Below, one piece after another: positions 20,771-31,263 of a DNA stretch of 64,000 nt (position 1 is its first letter; every line of letters starts with the position of its first letter). The translations under genes and the position numbers were made by a program. The notes beneath the pieces are model-generated. The model was not told the DNA's origin. It made no database searches and worked only from the letters and a program-made list of their open reading frames with translations. Source of the stretch: Brachypterus glaber (lineage: Eukaryota; Arthropoda; Insecta; Coleoptera; Kateretidae); NCBI GenBank assembly GCA_958510825.1, contig OY294050.1:4131340-4195339 (forward strand), written 5' to 3'.

Positions 20771-21352
20771 GAGGGATGTTTTAAAAGATATAAATATATT
20801 TTGTTCTGACAGTTCTTTAAAATTACGAATTTCTGGGACAACCCATATCAAAAGTTCACGAAAATTTTACCAGATGACACTGCTGGAACTATATAATTCG
20901 GCCAATTGTGCACTAACATTAGTAACAGTCATATGTACAATTGCGGCGAATAATAGATTTCTGTAGTACACGAAGTCCGACCCACACCGGTCAGGAAACA
21001 ATTTTTAGCTCAACTTTCATATAACCCAAGTTTTTTTTCATAATTTAATTATTTAGAGCTTGGGCATCTTTTTAAGACCAAATTTTAAAAAATCTATCGA
21101 TGCGTTTTTGAGAAAAACAATTTTTATTTGTTTTATCAAAAAAAAAAAGACATTTAAAATTTTATTTAGATATTCAGATTCTACGTCAAAAAGTGAGACA
21201 AAACGTTGGGTTATATGAAAGTTGAGCTAAAAATAGTTTCCAGACCGGTGTGGCCTGCCAGTAGTGTCATCTCGTAAAATTTTTGCGAACTTTAAATATG
21301 GTCGCTGTTAAACTCGTATGTTTCTACAACTTTTTAAACATCCCACATTGCT
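20771..21352. mobile_element. Foldback element with CACACCGGTC inner arms
   Basis: Outer arms: 'gttcacgaaaattttaccag' near 20857 pairs with the 'ctcgtaaaatttttgcgaac' region near 21270. Inner arms: 'agctcaactttcatataacc' near 21008 pairs with 'ggttatatgaaagttgagct' near 21208. A related half-copy lies at 63460-63540. No transposase is seen. Confidence 0.7.
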
Positions 21353-21689
21353 TCTTAAATATGTTATGGATTAAATATGTAAATTCTTAAAGCTTTATTT
21401 TGGCCTATATTTTTTATTTAGACAAGGAGTCAAAAAGAATTTTGAGTGAGGATCGTAATTTTAGGACGATTTAAAAAATTGGTATTTTCAAAAAAGAAAT
21501 AAAAAAATTAACGCGTTGCTGTAGAAATACTAGAGATTCTTAGAAAGAAAAAAAAGTAGGTAATGGATGTCAAAATTTGTCAAAAATAAAATTAATAGAT
21601 TTTCTTATCTAAGAAGTAATTTATAATATAGCACGATATAGAATGCTCATTACCTATGATCTAATATGTATGTGTGAGGATCTATTAAC

Positions 21690-21990
21690 CATATATTTTT
21701 GAAAAAAAAAGGAAAATGGTAAAAAAAAATTGATGTTTTTTTTTGAAAAAAAAAGTGTTTCCTTCTTTTGACCCCCTTGCCCCACCCAGATTTTAACCAA
21801 AAATCTTAGCCAAGAACTTTGGATAAGGAACTCATCTTCCAAATTTGAAGTCTTTAGCTCAAAGCGTTCTCGAGTTATCTCTGTCACAAATTTTCCCAAA
21901 CTGACAGAATTATTTTTCGTGGAAATAATCTTTTTTGCATATAAAACGTGGAGAAACGTAGAAAAAACAATATTTTTGGGATATTGCTCA
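21690..21990 (+). repeat. Dispersed repeat family Y
   Basis: Carries the phrases 'ccaaatttgaagtctttagc' and 'aaagcgttctcgagttatc', with 'ctgacagaattatttttcg' further on. Related copies lie at 27225-27480 and 27490-27745. The short frame readable on the - strand comes from this repeat. Confidence 0.6.
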
Positions 21991-22029
21991 CAGGGGTTTT
22001 TCTTTACTCTACGAAATAAGGGTAAGTGA

Positions 22030-22560
22030 TGAACAAAAATCGAAAAAATCGATTTTCTTGAAAATGGTTTTAACGATGTCGCTCAAATTTTGTAGTTTAT
22101 AGTTTTTTCGTTTTTTAAAAAAAAATTAACGTTTTTGTTTCGAGAGGATCACTTTCAATAAAAAGAATTGATCCTTATAATAAAAGTAATTTTTCCTGAA
22201 AAAGTTACTTTAATCGGAATTATCAGCTTTTTTCGATATTTTTTTTTTAAGTTTAACCCCCCATAACTTTTTTGTTTTTGAAGGGAATAATTAAAAAACA
22301 ATAGGGATCTTCCCCTTGTAAAACTAGATCTTTACTAAAAAATTCAAGTCGATCGGATTATTCGTTCTTGAGTTATCGTGTCACAAACATCGTGTCATCA
22401 GACAGACGGACAAATGAAAAAAAAAAACAAAAATTTCTAATTTTTTCATAAAACAAATTTGTATTCAAGAATTTTTCGTCTAGGACGATTTTTGAACATT
22501 TTGGAAAACTACCGTATAATACTATTCTAGTACAGGCTCTGTGAATAGCATAATAAGAAC
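22030..22560 (+). repeat. Dispersed repeat family X
   Basis: Contains 'ataacttttttgtttttg', 'aatagggatctt', 'gttcttgagttatcgtg', 'cagacagacggacaaatg' and the tail 'accgtataatactattctag'. The same order occurs at 31490-31862 and 39720-40172 inside Prosap introns. Confidence 0.65.
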
Positions 22561-22679
22561 ATACTTAAAATCTCCAAACTTATCCAAAATTATCGCGAGA
22601 AAGTACGGTGGAACCATACCATTTTCAATTTTATTACTTTCGTTTTCAAAAATATATGGTAGGTATTTCATTCTAATGT

Positions 22680-23412
22680 ACAGCCTGTTCCAGAACTCGC
22701 GTACCGAAATTTAAGAGGTGATTCTACATCCAAAAATATGAAAAAAAGTTTCTATAAAGGTTGGTCCGGAAATGAGCCCTAAGGGAGCTACGGCCCTTCG
22801 AAGATGACGTATTGAATGGGGAACAAAAAAAGCACCAATAAAATTTTAATGCTGCAGGGTGATTCTTCATTTAAAACTGAGCAAAAAAGTATTATACACC
22901 AAAAAACCTAAATTTAATATTAAAGGAGTAATAGCCTTTTAAAAAGTAACGTTTTTGGTGGCACAAAATGTTACTTCCTCTTAATTGAATTTTTTTTTGA
23001 TAACGGTTGCTCCTACAGTGTTACAAAATATGATATTTTATATGTATTTTTACTCTAGAAATCTATATTTTTTACAACAAATCCAAAAAACATACACAGA
23101 AAAGTTTGGGGCAAAAATGTTTTAAGCCTCATATATTTTGTCCGTCTGGGCACGCCTCTGGATAAATTAAAAAAATAAATTAACATAATCTTATTGCCCT
23201 TATTAATACTAGTATACATGCAAAAGCTCGCCGCTCTAGCTTAAACGGTACCCGAGTTATTAATTAAAAACCTTATTTTTATTACAATTTTAAAGGGCCC
23301 TAGATCCCTTAGGGCTCATTTCCGGACCAACCTTTATAGGAACTTTTTTTATATTTTTGGATCTAGAATCACCTCTTAAATTTTGGCATGCCAGTTATGG
23401 ATCACCCTGTAT
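22680..23412. mobile_element. Foldback element family Z
   Basis: Inverted arms: 'ggtccggaaatgagccctaa' near 22765 pairs with 'ttagggctcatttccggacc' near 23308, and 'ggtgattctacatcc' pairs with 'ggatctagaatcacc'. The interior has no coding potential. A second copy at 30286-30932 ends in 'cagggtgatt' and 'aatcaccctgta'. Confidence 0.75.
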
Positions 23413-24505
23413 GTATAAATACATAATAAATGAAATTTAAAGGTCAAAACTGAAAATGTTATTTTTTTTTAATAAAAATAAACATTTTTGATTTTAACTT
23501 TCATATTTGATTTAAAATAAATAAGCAAAAATAATTAAAAACCTATTTCTATTATAACTATTAAGTATCATTTTTTTAAAAATAGTTATAACAGAAAATT
23601 TCACAGTTAATGTACAATAAATTCATACAGAAACTGCCCCCCAGAAAACAATATTTACAAAATAAAATACATGTTTAACCTTATATAGAAGTTGAGCATA
23701 TTTTACATTAAATACAAATAATAATAATAATTACCACAAAGCCCAGGTGGGGATCTTTTAGGAAAAAATTAAAATACAAAACTTGCCATAACTTTTGAAT
23801 ATTTTAATATAAACACTTCAAATTTTGAGCACAGTTAGCTCAAATTCTAAATTATATTTGTGCCAAATGTAAAGTCTATAGATTAAATCGTTTAAAAGTT
23901 ATTGTAATTTTGGTAATTAAAATTTTATTTACTAAAATCCCTATAACTTTCAAACGATTGAATGTATTTACTTTAAATTTTGCATAAATATATTTTAGAA
24001 TTTGGGCAAACCCTTAACAAAATTTAAAGTATTTATATAAACGCGTTCAAAAATTTTGTATTATTATTTCTGCTCCTCAACTGATGGCAAGATTTAAACA
24101 AAAAAAAAAGGTTAATTTACTCAAAAAAATCATGAGACAACCCTGTTATTTTTTTAATAAGAGAATAGGGGACTTCAAAAAAACACTTTGTGAACAAATA
24201 TAATTTAAAAACGCTTTATCCTAGAGTAACATCTTAACGAAAAATACTTTTAACACACAAGTATACAACATTTATAATTAAAAAATATAATACAATTTTG
24301 TTTTTTGGCAGGATGAATTGTGAGATGAAATGACGGATTTTTTTTAACAATATTGCTAATTTGCAATGAGTTTTTTAGTTACTGAGAACGTTATTTTTAG
24401 TTTTTAGCTACATAGAATGGTGGCCATTTTTACTAGGTGCATTATGCAACAAATATTGTAATAAACATTAACTTGTAGATTAGCCTAATCATTTTAGATT
24501 TTTTA
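23413..24505. other. Intergenic, AT-rich
   Basis: No gene is seen. Positions 23765-24065 form an imperfect inverted repeat ('gccataacttttgaatattt' against 'aaagtatttatataaacgcg' and nearby sequence). It is related to 26520-26690. Confidence 0.45.
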
Positions 24506-24509
24506 TGAA

Positions 24510-25020
24510 AAAAAAAAAAATACAAGTTAAAACTTTTGACGCAGTTAAGGGTTCCCCGCTGAGTAGATGAAGAAAGCACATTCTTGCCGGTAAATTGGAT
24601 ATGGGAACTGTCCGCCATCTTGGATTAAAGGGGTGAGTGCGGTTATCTCGCTAAATATGCATCTTACGATAAAAATGCATATTACCAATTTTGTTAAGAA
24701 GGAAATTTTCATCAATTTTAGTTTGGATCATTTTTTTATTATATTAATAACAATCGAGTTAAATTCAAAAATAGCCATCATTTGAATATAACTCGATTGT
24801 TATTAATATAATAAAAAAATGATCCCAACAAAAATTGTTGGAAATTTCATTCTTAACAAAATTGGTAATATGCATTTTTATCGTAAGATGCATATTTAGC
24901 GAGATAACCGCACTCACCCCTTTAATCCAAGATGTCAGACAGGTCCCATATCAAATTTATGGGCATCTACTCCGCGGGGGACACTTAACTGCGTCAAAAG
25001 TTCTAGTAGTATTTTTTTTC
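24510..25020. mobile_element. Near-perfect palindrome of about 0.5 kb
   Basis: Arms of about 240 bp separated by roughly 20 bp. 'gtgagtgcggttatctcgct' (24634) pairs with 'agcgagataaccgcactcac' (24899). 'aacaatcgagtta' (24750) pairs with 'taactcgattgtt' (24788), and 'acttttgacgcagttaa' (24531) pairs with 'ttaactgcgtcaaaagt' (24986). The arms match more closely than those of the other foldbacks here, which suggests a young insertion. No transposase is seen. Confidence 0.85.
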
Positions 25021-26156
25021 TTTTTTATATCAAATTTAATCTAAAGTAATTGGGCTAAGATATAGCATTTTTATATAGCAATTAAAATTGACCGGGATAA
25101 AATACGATATAATTTTTGAACTAAAAATAACGTTCTTAATCGCTGTAATTTTTTTTTCAAAATTTCACTAGTACGTAAAAAACGAGTACATATTTTTAAA
25201 AATTACTTAATACTGGTGTAAAATTTTATTTATAGGAACTACATGGAGCGAAAGGGTTGAAAATGTTATAGAATGTGCTTTTTTTCGATTATTTTACCAT
25301 CACATTAATAATATAAAAAATTGAGGATATATTTTTCTAAACATCAGTCATAAATAATTATACAGTGTGTTCCAAAAATAACCTCCTCTTAACTTTTGAA
25401 CGAGTTGAGATATTAACTTTTGGAACGCACTGTATTTAGAAGTTAAAAGTATCATGTGATGGGGACTACCTAAAAATTCTAAATGCGACTTTTTTTCAGC
25501 AAAAGTATCATTTTAAATACAATTTTTTAGTTTTTTTGTAAAAGTTTAAACCTTACTTTTGCCAAAAATAGTTAAATTTGCAATATGTATCTATAAAATT
25601 GAGTAGTGCCAAACATAGCTATTTATATAACAACTTCCGAAACGTGTTTGTCAGACAAGTGCGTAAAACACAATTTCGCACGAGTTATATACAAGATTTT
25701 TTCTACAAACGTTAGAAAAAGGTGGTAAAAATTGACATTTCAAAAACTGACTTTGTTTTTGACATTATTTTAAGCACTCATACATAGTTCTTTTTAAAAC
25801 GTTTGAAAACATTTTTTTTTGGCCGAGTGTTTCTTTCTTGAGAAATGTAGAAAGAAAGAAGATATTATAGTTAGGTAATTATTATTAATAATAAAGGTAA
25901 AAGTAAGTCTTGTATTTGCGTTAATTCGTGAGAAAAACACTTAACTATACAAAAAAATACGATTTACTTCTAGAAAAAAATATTGGAATAGGAAAAAAAT
26001 TAATTTTGTATTTTTTCTATAATTTTAGATCGTTTGTTGTGAAAAACAACATTTATGCATAATATAACACTAAACTTGATATAACTTGTGAACGCTTTTA
26101 TAAAAATACTTCATATTTTTAAGCTTATATATTAATAAATACTCATTTCATTTTAT
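25021..26156. other. Intergenic, AT-rich
   Basis: No gene is seen. A small element with inverted ends ('tacagtgtgttccaaaa' / 'ttttggaacgcactgta') occupies 25371-25436. Confidence 0.5.
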
Positions 26157-26415
26157 TGTTTGTTTGTTTGTTTGTTTAACCTCGTACTATTCTACTTAAT
26201 CAAGCATCCCCTAAGTCCAGGAATTGTGTGGGCTAGTAGTAGAGGGAACCACCGGCTTATACTGACTTTCGAACCAGTTTCTAGGGAATGTCCGTTTCAC
26301 TTCGCCAAATTTCAATTATTAATTAACTGAAAAAGGCAAATCGGCGCCAGTGAGAATCGAACTCACGATAGTAGACTTGCTATACATACGCGCTAGCCAC
26401 TACGCTATGCCTCCC
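26157..26415 (-). mobile_element. tRNA-derived SINE
   Basis: On the - strand the element starts with a tRNA-like head (26343-26415). It has an A box TAGCGTAGTGG at 26397-26407 and a B box GTTCGATTC at 26354-26362. A body containing 'cggtggttccctctactact' follows, and it ends in an AAAC-type tail (26157-26178). A 5'-truncated copy of the same body lies at 40786-40910 in Prosap. The pol III boxes, unique body and simple tail are the defining layout of a SINE. Confidence 0.85.
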
Positions 26416-26700
26416 ATTAAAAGTAAAGTTAAAGTTAAATTTAAAATTAACATGTAAGTGCCGTTTGTACCGTATTTGTCCAGGGTGGTATACATAAGAG
26501 TTATGTTGATTTAATCAAATTTTACACAATAAATAATTTTATTTACTAAAATGACAATAACTTCTTAACGATTCCATTTAAAGACCTTAAATTTGTCTAA
26601 TATATTTCTTAGCATTTTAGTTAACTGTATTTAAAATTTGAAGTGTTTATGTCAAAACATACAAGAGTTATAGCAAGTTTAGTATTTTTAGTCCTGCAAA
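26416..26700. other. Intergenic, repeat-derived
   Basis: AT-rich. Positions 26520-26690 share phrases with 23765-24065 ('ttttatttactaaaat', 'acttcttaacgatt'). No gene is seen. Confidence 0.4.
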
Positions 26701-26705
26701 TTATA

Positions 26706-26840
26706 ATGCAGCGATTGTGATCCAGTGTACATTGGACATACATTTCAAAACATTCAAACAAGAATAAAAGAACACAAAAAACAACAGATTATGAAAAAAA
26801 AAATAAATAGGAGGATTAATCAAACAATTTTTCTAGAAGC
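26706..26840 (+). pseudogene. Remnant of a GIY-YIG endonuclease (Penelope-like element)
   Basis: A short frame starting near 26710 reads 'CSDCDPVYIGHTFQ', then 'IQTRIKEHKKQ'. It contains the 'VYIG' half of GIY-YIG and the following Arg and Glu-His positions typical of the endonuclease of Penelope-like retroelements. A stop codon lies directly upstream, so it is a fragment. It resembles the longer copy at 48851-49289. Confidence 0.55.
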
Positions 26841-26897
26841 ACACCGTAAAAAAATCTTAATTAATTTCAATTTAAAATCACTGACTATGTAGTCTAC

Positions 26898-27140
26898 CTT
26901 GCTTCAATTTCGGGGGGGTATTTTTTGGCACGGCCCCGACAATTCTCACCCTCGCAACGTTTCGGTTGTCACTGAACTGGGGAGGGGGAGCAAGGACCGC
27001 CTCAGGGCCTTGTTGCAGGGCGCTGGCCTGGCCGCCCCGGAATTCCGGCGGGGGCGGTAGACAAAAGTCCTCTTTTTCGTCCTTGTCCTCCAAAGGAGGT
27101 GGGAGTTTTGCCAGAGACACGGCATGTCTTTTTAATGAGC
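26898..27140 (-). CDS. Prosap: Prosap exon: proline-rich with two PPxxF motifs
   Basis: Acceptor TTTTTTTAG at 27141-27142, entry phase 1, exit phase 1 at CAAG|GTAGAC. It contains 'LPPPPEF' (PPPEF codons 27040-27054) and 'APPPQF' (PPPQF codons 26974-26988). Both fit the PPxxF consensus bound by Homer EVH1 domains, and vertebrate Shanks carry one such site. If the donor is not used, the frame ends eight codons on at TGA 26878-26880. The acidic 'EDKDEKED' and basic 'SLKRHAVSLAK' stretches have no assigned function. Confidence 0.85.
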
Positions 27141-27960
27141 CTAAAAAAATAATAAAATAAATGTTTCTTTTTTCGTAAAACGAAAAATAAATTGAAAAAA
27201 AAACTATTTTCACTCCATTTTAATTCCTTACCCCAATCCGATTTTTACCAAAAACAATCCCAGCCTAGAACTTTGCATAATCAACCCATGGTCCAAATTT
27301 GAAGTAGTTAGCCAGAAGCGTTCTTGAGTTATCGTGGTAACAAATTTCCCGGACACAGACCGACAGACAGAATTTTTTTTGACGGAAATCATATTTTTTT
27401 GATATAAAACGTCTAGAAACGTAAAAAAAGCAATACAAAAATTTCGAATTTTTTTACTAACGCAAGACTTTCCTTTGGGAAAGTAATATTTTTTTCGTAA
27501 AAGAAGTGAGCCATTGAAAAGAGTAATAGTTTTTACCCCATTTAACGCCCTTTTCCCACCCCTATTTTTATAAAAATCATTCTCATATGAAATCTTTCAA
27601 AAAGGAATCTATAATCCAAACTTGAAGTCTTTAGCTCAAAGCGTTTTCGAGTTATCAAGGTCACATTTTTTTTCGGACGGACAGAGCAGACAAATTTATT
27701 TTGCAGAAATCAGCATGCAAAATGTCGAGAAATGTAAAACACCAACAAAAAATATAATTGTTACTAACCCAGCTAACATTATAATGTTACTTATAAGTAA
27801 TAACACTTGGAAAATTTATTTTTTGAGACGAGATATTTTAACTTCTTTTCGAATATAGGAAGAAAATACCTTAAATTATATTCTAAAACATCTACTTTTT
27901 GTATGGACGCCATAAAAAGAAAAATATTTAACCCTTCCCAGGCAACAAGGTGATACTTAC
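27141..27960 (-). other. Prosap: Prosap intron with two family Y repeats
   Basis: Two direct copies of repeat family Y (27225-27480 and 27490-27745) fill most of this 820-bp intron. Both have 'gaagt', 'agcgttcttgagttatcg' or similar, and 'cagacagaat'-type motifs. No gene is seen. Confidence 0.65.
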
Positions 27961-28232
27961 TACTTTGCTGTCTGAGCTTGTTATGCACCACTTTTTCGTG
28001 AATATTGACCCGTTCTGCGTACTCGGAATGGACCGAAATCGTCACCTCCTGGTCCGAGCTGACACCAGAAGAACTGTTGTCGCCGTCCTCCAAAACCACC
28101 ACGCCGGAATCGTTTTGCTTTTTCAGGAAATCGTCCGGGTAGGATTTCGAGGACTTCAGCTGAAGACGGCCTTTCTGGATTTCGTCCACGCTGAAACTGT
28201 GAGGAATCGAGCTGCTTCCCGAACTGCTCCCG
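27961..28232 (-). CDS. Prosap: Prosap exon: Ser-rich linker
   Basis: Acceptor CATTTTCAG, entry phase 2, exit phase 1 at AAAGTA|GTAAGT. It encodes 90 residues with 'SGSSSGSSSIPHSFSVDE', 'KSSKSYPDDFLKKQ' and 'SSSGVSSDQE'. The region is low in hydrophobic residues and probably disordered. It continues smoothly in phase with its neighbours. Confidence 0.85.
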
Positions 28233-28234
28233 CT

Positions 28235-28548
28235 GAAAATGATCAAAAGTTAGGAAATTGACTACAGGCCATCAAAAGTTATAAAAATTGCTATCAAAGT
28301 TAGATAAATTGCCTACAGGCCTTCAAAAGTTAGGAAAATTGCCTACAGGCCATTAAAAGTTAAGAAAATTGCCTCACGGCCATCAAAAGTTAGGAAAATT
28401 ACCTACAGGCCATCGAAAGTCAGGAAAATTTCTTAAAGGCCATTAAAAGTTAGGAAAATTGCATACAGGTCATCAAAAGTTAGAAAATTGTCTACAGGCC
28501 ATCAAAAGTTATAAAAATTTCTACAAGATATCAAAAGTAAGGAAAATA
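28235..28548. repeat. 30-bp minisatellite filling a Prosap intron
   Basis: About ten copies of a 30-bp unit containing 'ggccatcaaaagttaggaaa' followed by an 'attgcctaca'-type stretch. The array spans practically the whole 318-bp intron 28233-28550, from near one splice site to the other. Confidence 0.9.
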
Positions 28549-28550
28549 AC

Positions 28551-28782
28551 CTGGTATTGCTGTTTCCGCTATTCTCGACCGGATGCAGATGAACTCCGGA
28601 AATCCGGGCGGCCAGACTTCCCGGATCCCTTCGCTCCTCGTCGCTCTCTCGCTCTGACTCGCTACAACTGTAGTCCGGATCTGGAATGGCCGGAATTGCC
28701 CCTCCAGGCGAAGAGTGAGTCAAATCGACTACGCAAGGAGACGATTTTGAGGTTGGTAGTTTCTTCCTTCTATCTTTGGAGC
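28551..28782 (-). CDS. Prosap: Prosap exon: Ser/Arg-rich linker
   Basis: Acceptor TTTTTTGTCAAG, entry phase 1, exit phase 2 at ACCAG|GTTATT. It encodes 'GSKDRRKKLPTSKSSPC', then 'IPDPDYSCSESERES' and 'SLAARISGVHLHP'. The charged, serine-rich composition suggests a disordered linker. No domain is recognised. Confidence 0.82.
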
Positions 28783-28986
28783 CTTGACAAAAAATATTAC
28801 ATTAGTGTCAAAACATATCAATAATTTGCATAATGTTTAGGAAAAACAAAATGCATAGTTTTTGAGATATTTGAAAGTTTCACGTTAAAAAAAAACACCC
28901 GGTATAAATTGTTGACAATATGATTGAAAATGGTCAGTCTATGATTTAGTACATTTTTGTATAACAAAGCTTCAAAAAACACTTAC

Positions 28987-29232
28987 CAGCTGTAGAATGT
29001 GATCTAGATGGAGCTCTAATGGGCTGCGCGTAGGGACTGACATTCTTGCTAGGTGGCGTTGAGGTGGTGACGGGCTGAAAGGCACTGGCACGCATGCTCT
29101 GTGACTTTCTCACTTGGCACTTGACCGGTTGTTGAAGCGGCTGGTTTTTCGGCCGGTAAATGACACTTTTTATATCTGTCGGCGAGGCGTACAGTTTTGC
29201 GTTTGACGACGGTCTAAACGACGAAGCAACAC
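28987..29232 (-). CDS. Prosap: Prosap exon: linker
   Basis: Acceptor TTTTTTAG, entry phase 1, exit phase 1 at GCTG|GTAAGT. It encodes 82 residues, 'GVASSFRPSSNAKLY' through 'RAPSRSHSTA', rich in Pro, Ser, Lys and Gln. No domain is recognised. Its phase fits both neighbours. Confidence 0.83.
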
Positions 29233-29264
29233 CTAAAAAATATAACATTTTAAAATTTTCCATA

Positions 29265-29640
29265 AAAATTATCTGTGAATATTATCTGGAAAAATTATCT
29301 ATGAAAATTAATAATTTTAAATTATCTTTGAAAATATATAGATTCTTATAAGAACTATCTATGAAAAGTATGTACCTTTAAAAAATATCTATGAAATGTA
29401 TCTATAGAAATTATTTATGAAAAATATCTATAAAAAGTATGTATGAAAATTATCTATAAAGATTATAAAAATTATCTATGAAAATTATGTATCTATGAAA
29501 ATTATCTATAAAAACCATCTATGAAAATTATGTACCTTTGAAAGATATTTATGAAATGTATCTGTGAAATTTATCTATAAAAATTATCTATGAAAAATAT
29601 CTATGAAAACTATCTATGAAAATTATCTATGAACATGAGC
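29265..29640. repeat. 13-bp minisatellite in a Prosap intron
   Basis: Degenerate tandem units of the type 'attatctatgaaa' fill most of the intron 29233-29663. Unit and sequence differ from the arrays in the neighbouring introns. Confidence 0.85.
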
Positions 29641-29663
29641 TATTTTTTTGTGATAAAACTGAC

Positions 29664-29943
29664 CTTCACCTCCAAGTGACTCCAATTTTTTCAGCGTATC
29701 GTAATCCGACCTGAGTTCAAATTTGACCACCTGCACGTTATTGGGAGGCGGCGGGGGCGGATGCGTGGGAGGTGGGAGGGTCCTGTTGCCCATCATGGCC
29801 ACAATATCCTCCTGACTATGGTGAATTTTAACCGAAGAGTTGGGATTGTTGAGCATGGCCTGTTCTTGCTGCAAATCAGGGGTGCTGTGGAAATTGCGGT
29901 GGAGGGCGCCTTCGAAGATGCTCGTAAAGTGGACCTTGGATTT
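29664..29943 (-). CDS. Prosap: Prosap exon: polyproline linker
   Basis: Acceptor TGCTTTTAG, entry phase 0, exit phase 1 at GAAG|GTCAGT. It encodes 'KSKVHFTSIFEGALHRNFHS', then 'HHSQEDIVAMMGN'. A run of prolines with His and Thr follows (29740-29790 on the - strand), a possible SH3 or EVH1 ligand. The exon ends with 'VVKFELRSDYDTLKKLESLG', a short predicted helix. Confidence 0.87.
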
Positions 29944-30032
29944 CTAAAAGCAAAAATGTATTTTAAGAGTTTTTTTTTTATTTTTTCGGTTTTTTCTATA
30001 TTTTGATTTTTTTTTGAAAATATTTTTTTTAC

Positions 30033-30164
30033 CTTGCTTTTACTGCGTTTCATCTCAGCTACGCTAGCGTACACTCTAGTTTTGTTGGGCGACCCATGGT
30101 ACTGGGTTCCATTCCCGTCTGTGAACCTGGAGCTGCTCATCAGCGAACTTTGCATTTCTCCATC
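30033..30164 (-). CDS. Prosap: Prosap exon: linker, 44 codons
   Basis: Acceptor ATTAAAG, which is weak in pyrimidines; phase 0 at both ends; donor AAG|GTAAAA. It encodes 'DGEMQSSLMSSSRFTDGN', then 'SPNKTRVYASVAEMKRSKSK'. 'YASVAEMKRSK' is the sort of short basic motif found in this region of Shank proteins. Being a multiple of three, it could be skipped without a frameshift. Confidence 0.82.
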
Positions 30165-31084
30165 CTTTAATAATAATGAAGATAATAATATTAATGTTTT
30201 AAAATTCACAATTAAAAAAATTAAAAAAAAATCGTTCCGGGCAATTTTAAGAGCTGAAATGGGACAGTATTTTTTATACAGGGTGATTCATAAATAAGGT
30301 ACAAAATTTTAAGGTAGGTCCAAAAATATGAAAAAAAAGTCCAAAAATGAGCCCTAAGGGAGCAGCGGCCCTCCTAAGGGTACATCTAAAAATGAGGTTT
30401 TTATTTAATCTCTACAACCCTATAATACATAGTAATGTTTTTTTCACATGCCTTAACATTGATAAAGGCATACATTTTATGTAATTTTTATTTCGTAATT
30501 TTAACCAGGGACATGCAAAATGGGGAGGCGATGTCACTTTTTTGCCCCAAAGTTTTTTATGTGTTGATTTTTTGATATTTTATCAATAAAATATAATTTT
30601 TTAGTTAAAAATACATAAGAAGGTAGTCTTTATGTAACGCCGTAGGGCCAACCGTTTTCGAAAAAATTGCATTTGAAGAAAAATTTCACGTTCTGAGCAT
30701 CAAAAATAGGAATAAAAATGCAAAAATAAAAACTTCAATACTGCAGTATTATTCCACATTTAAAATTATGAAAAAATCTTTATATACAAGTTAGACAGGA
30801 CCGTATTGGAAGCATTTTGTAATAAATTAATTCAAATTTCTTTTTTTTTTCAGTTTTTTGGAAATGTTTTTTATTTTAATGACTTCTATACACAGTTAAA
30901 AAAGAAGTATCAACTTAGAAATCACCCTGTATCTACGAGGGTATTTTTTTATTATTTTGCGGGTTTAGCCCAAATAAACTCCTTCTTTTGTATGGGTTTG
31001 AAAAATCGTATTAGGGGGTTTAGGGGTTGCTACAAAAAGAAATTAAAATGCCAATGTGCCAATATATTTTTTTTTGATAATTAC
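30165..31084 (-). other. Prosap: Prosap intron with family Z foldback
   Basis: A copy of foldback family Z occupies about 30286-30932, with ends 'cagggtgattcat' and 'aatcaccctgta' and the shared 'atgagccctaagggagc'. The remainder is AT-rich with no gene seen. Confidence 0.7.
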
Positions 31085-31263
31085 CATCCTTTGTTTTTGG
31101 AATAAGTCCTCTAATTCCTGGGAGCTGATCCTCGAAGTTGGGCGTTGCCGAATAGAGGCGGTACGGGGCGCCACCGGAGTGTTGTTCCCGGTCGGGGTGG
31201 ATTGGTGTATCGATTCGGCAGAACTCGATTTGTTCAGGCCGTCAGTCTCGTCTTTTTCTCCTC
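31085..31263 (-). CDS. Prosap: Prosap exon: linker after PDZ
   Basis: Acceptor TTGGGTTCAG, entry phase 1, exit phase 0 at ATG|GTAATT. It encodes 'GGEKDETDGLNKSSSAESIH', then 'TASIRQRPTSRISSQELEDL' and 'FQKQRM'. The Arg/Ser-rich stretch followed by a helix resembles the region after PDZ in Shanks ('...ISSQELEDLF'-like). Confidence 0.87.

Noticed and set aside
21654..21899. Minus-strand frame considered as a Prosap SAM exon
   Set aside because: It lies in dispersed repeat family Y and shows none of the SAM pattern (W..V..WL...G...Y...F....I.G..L..L).
26343..26415. Possible tRNA gene on the - strand
   Set aside because: The A and B boxes are good, but the acceptor stem (GGGAGGC against the GGCGCC end) does not pair as in a true tRNA. 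The sequence continues into a SINE body with a second genomic copy.
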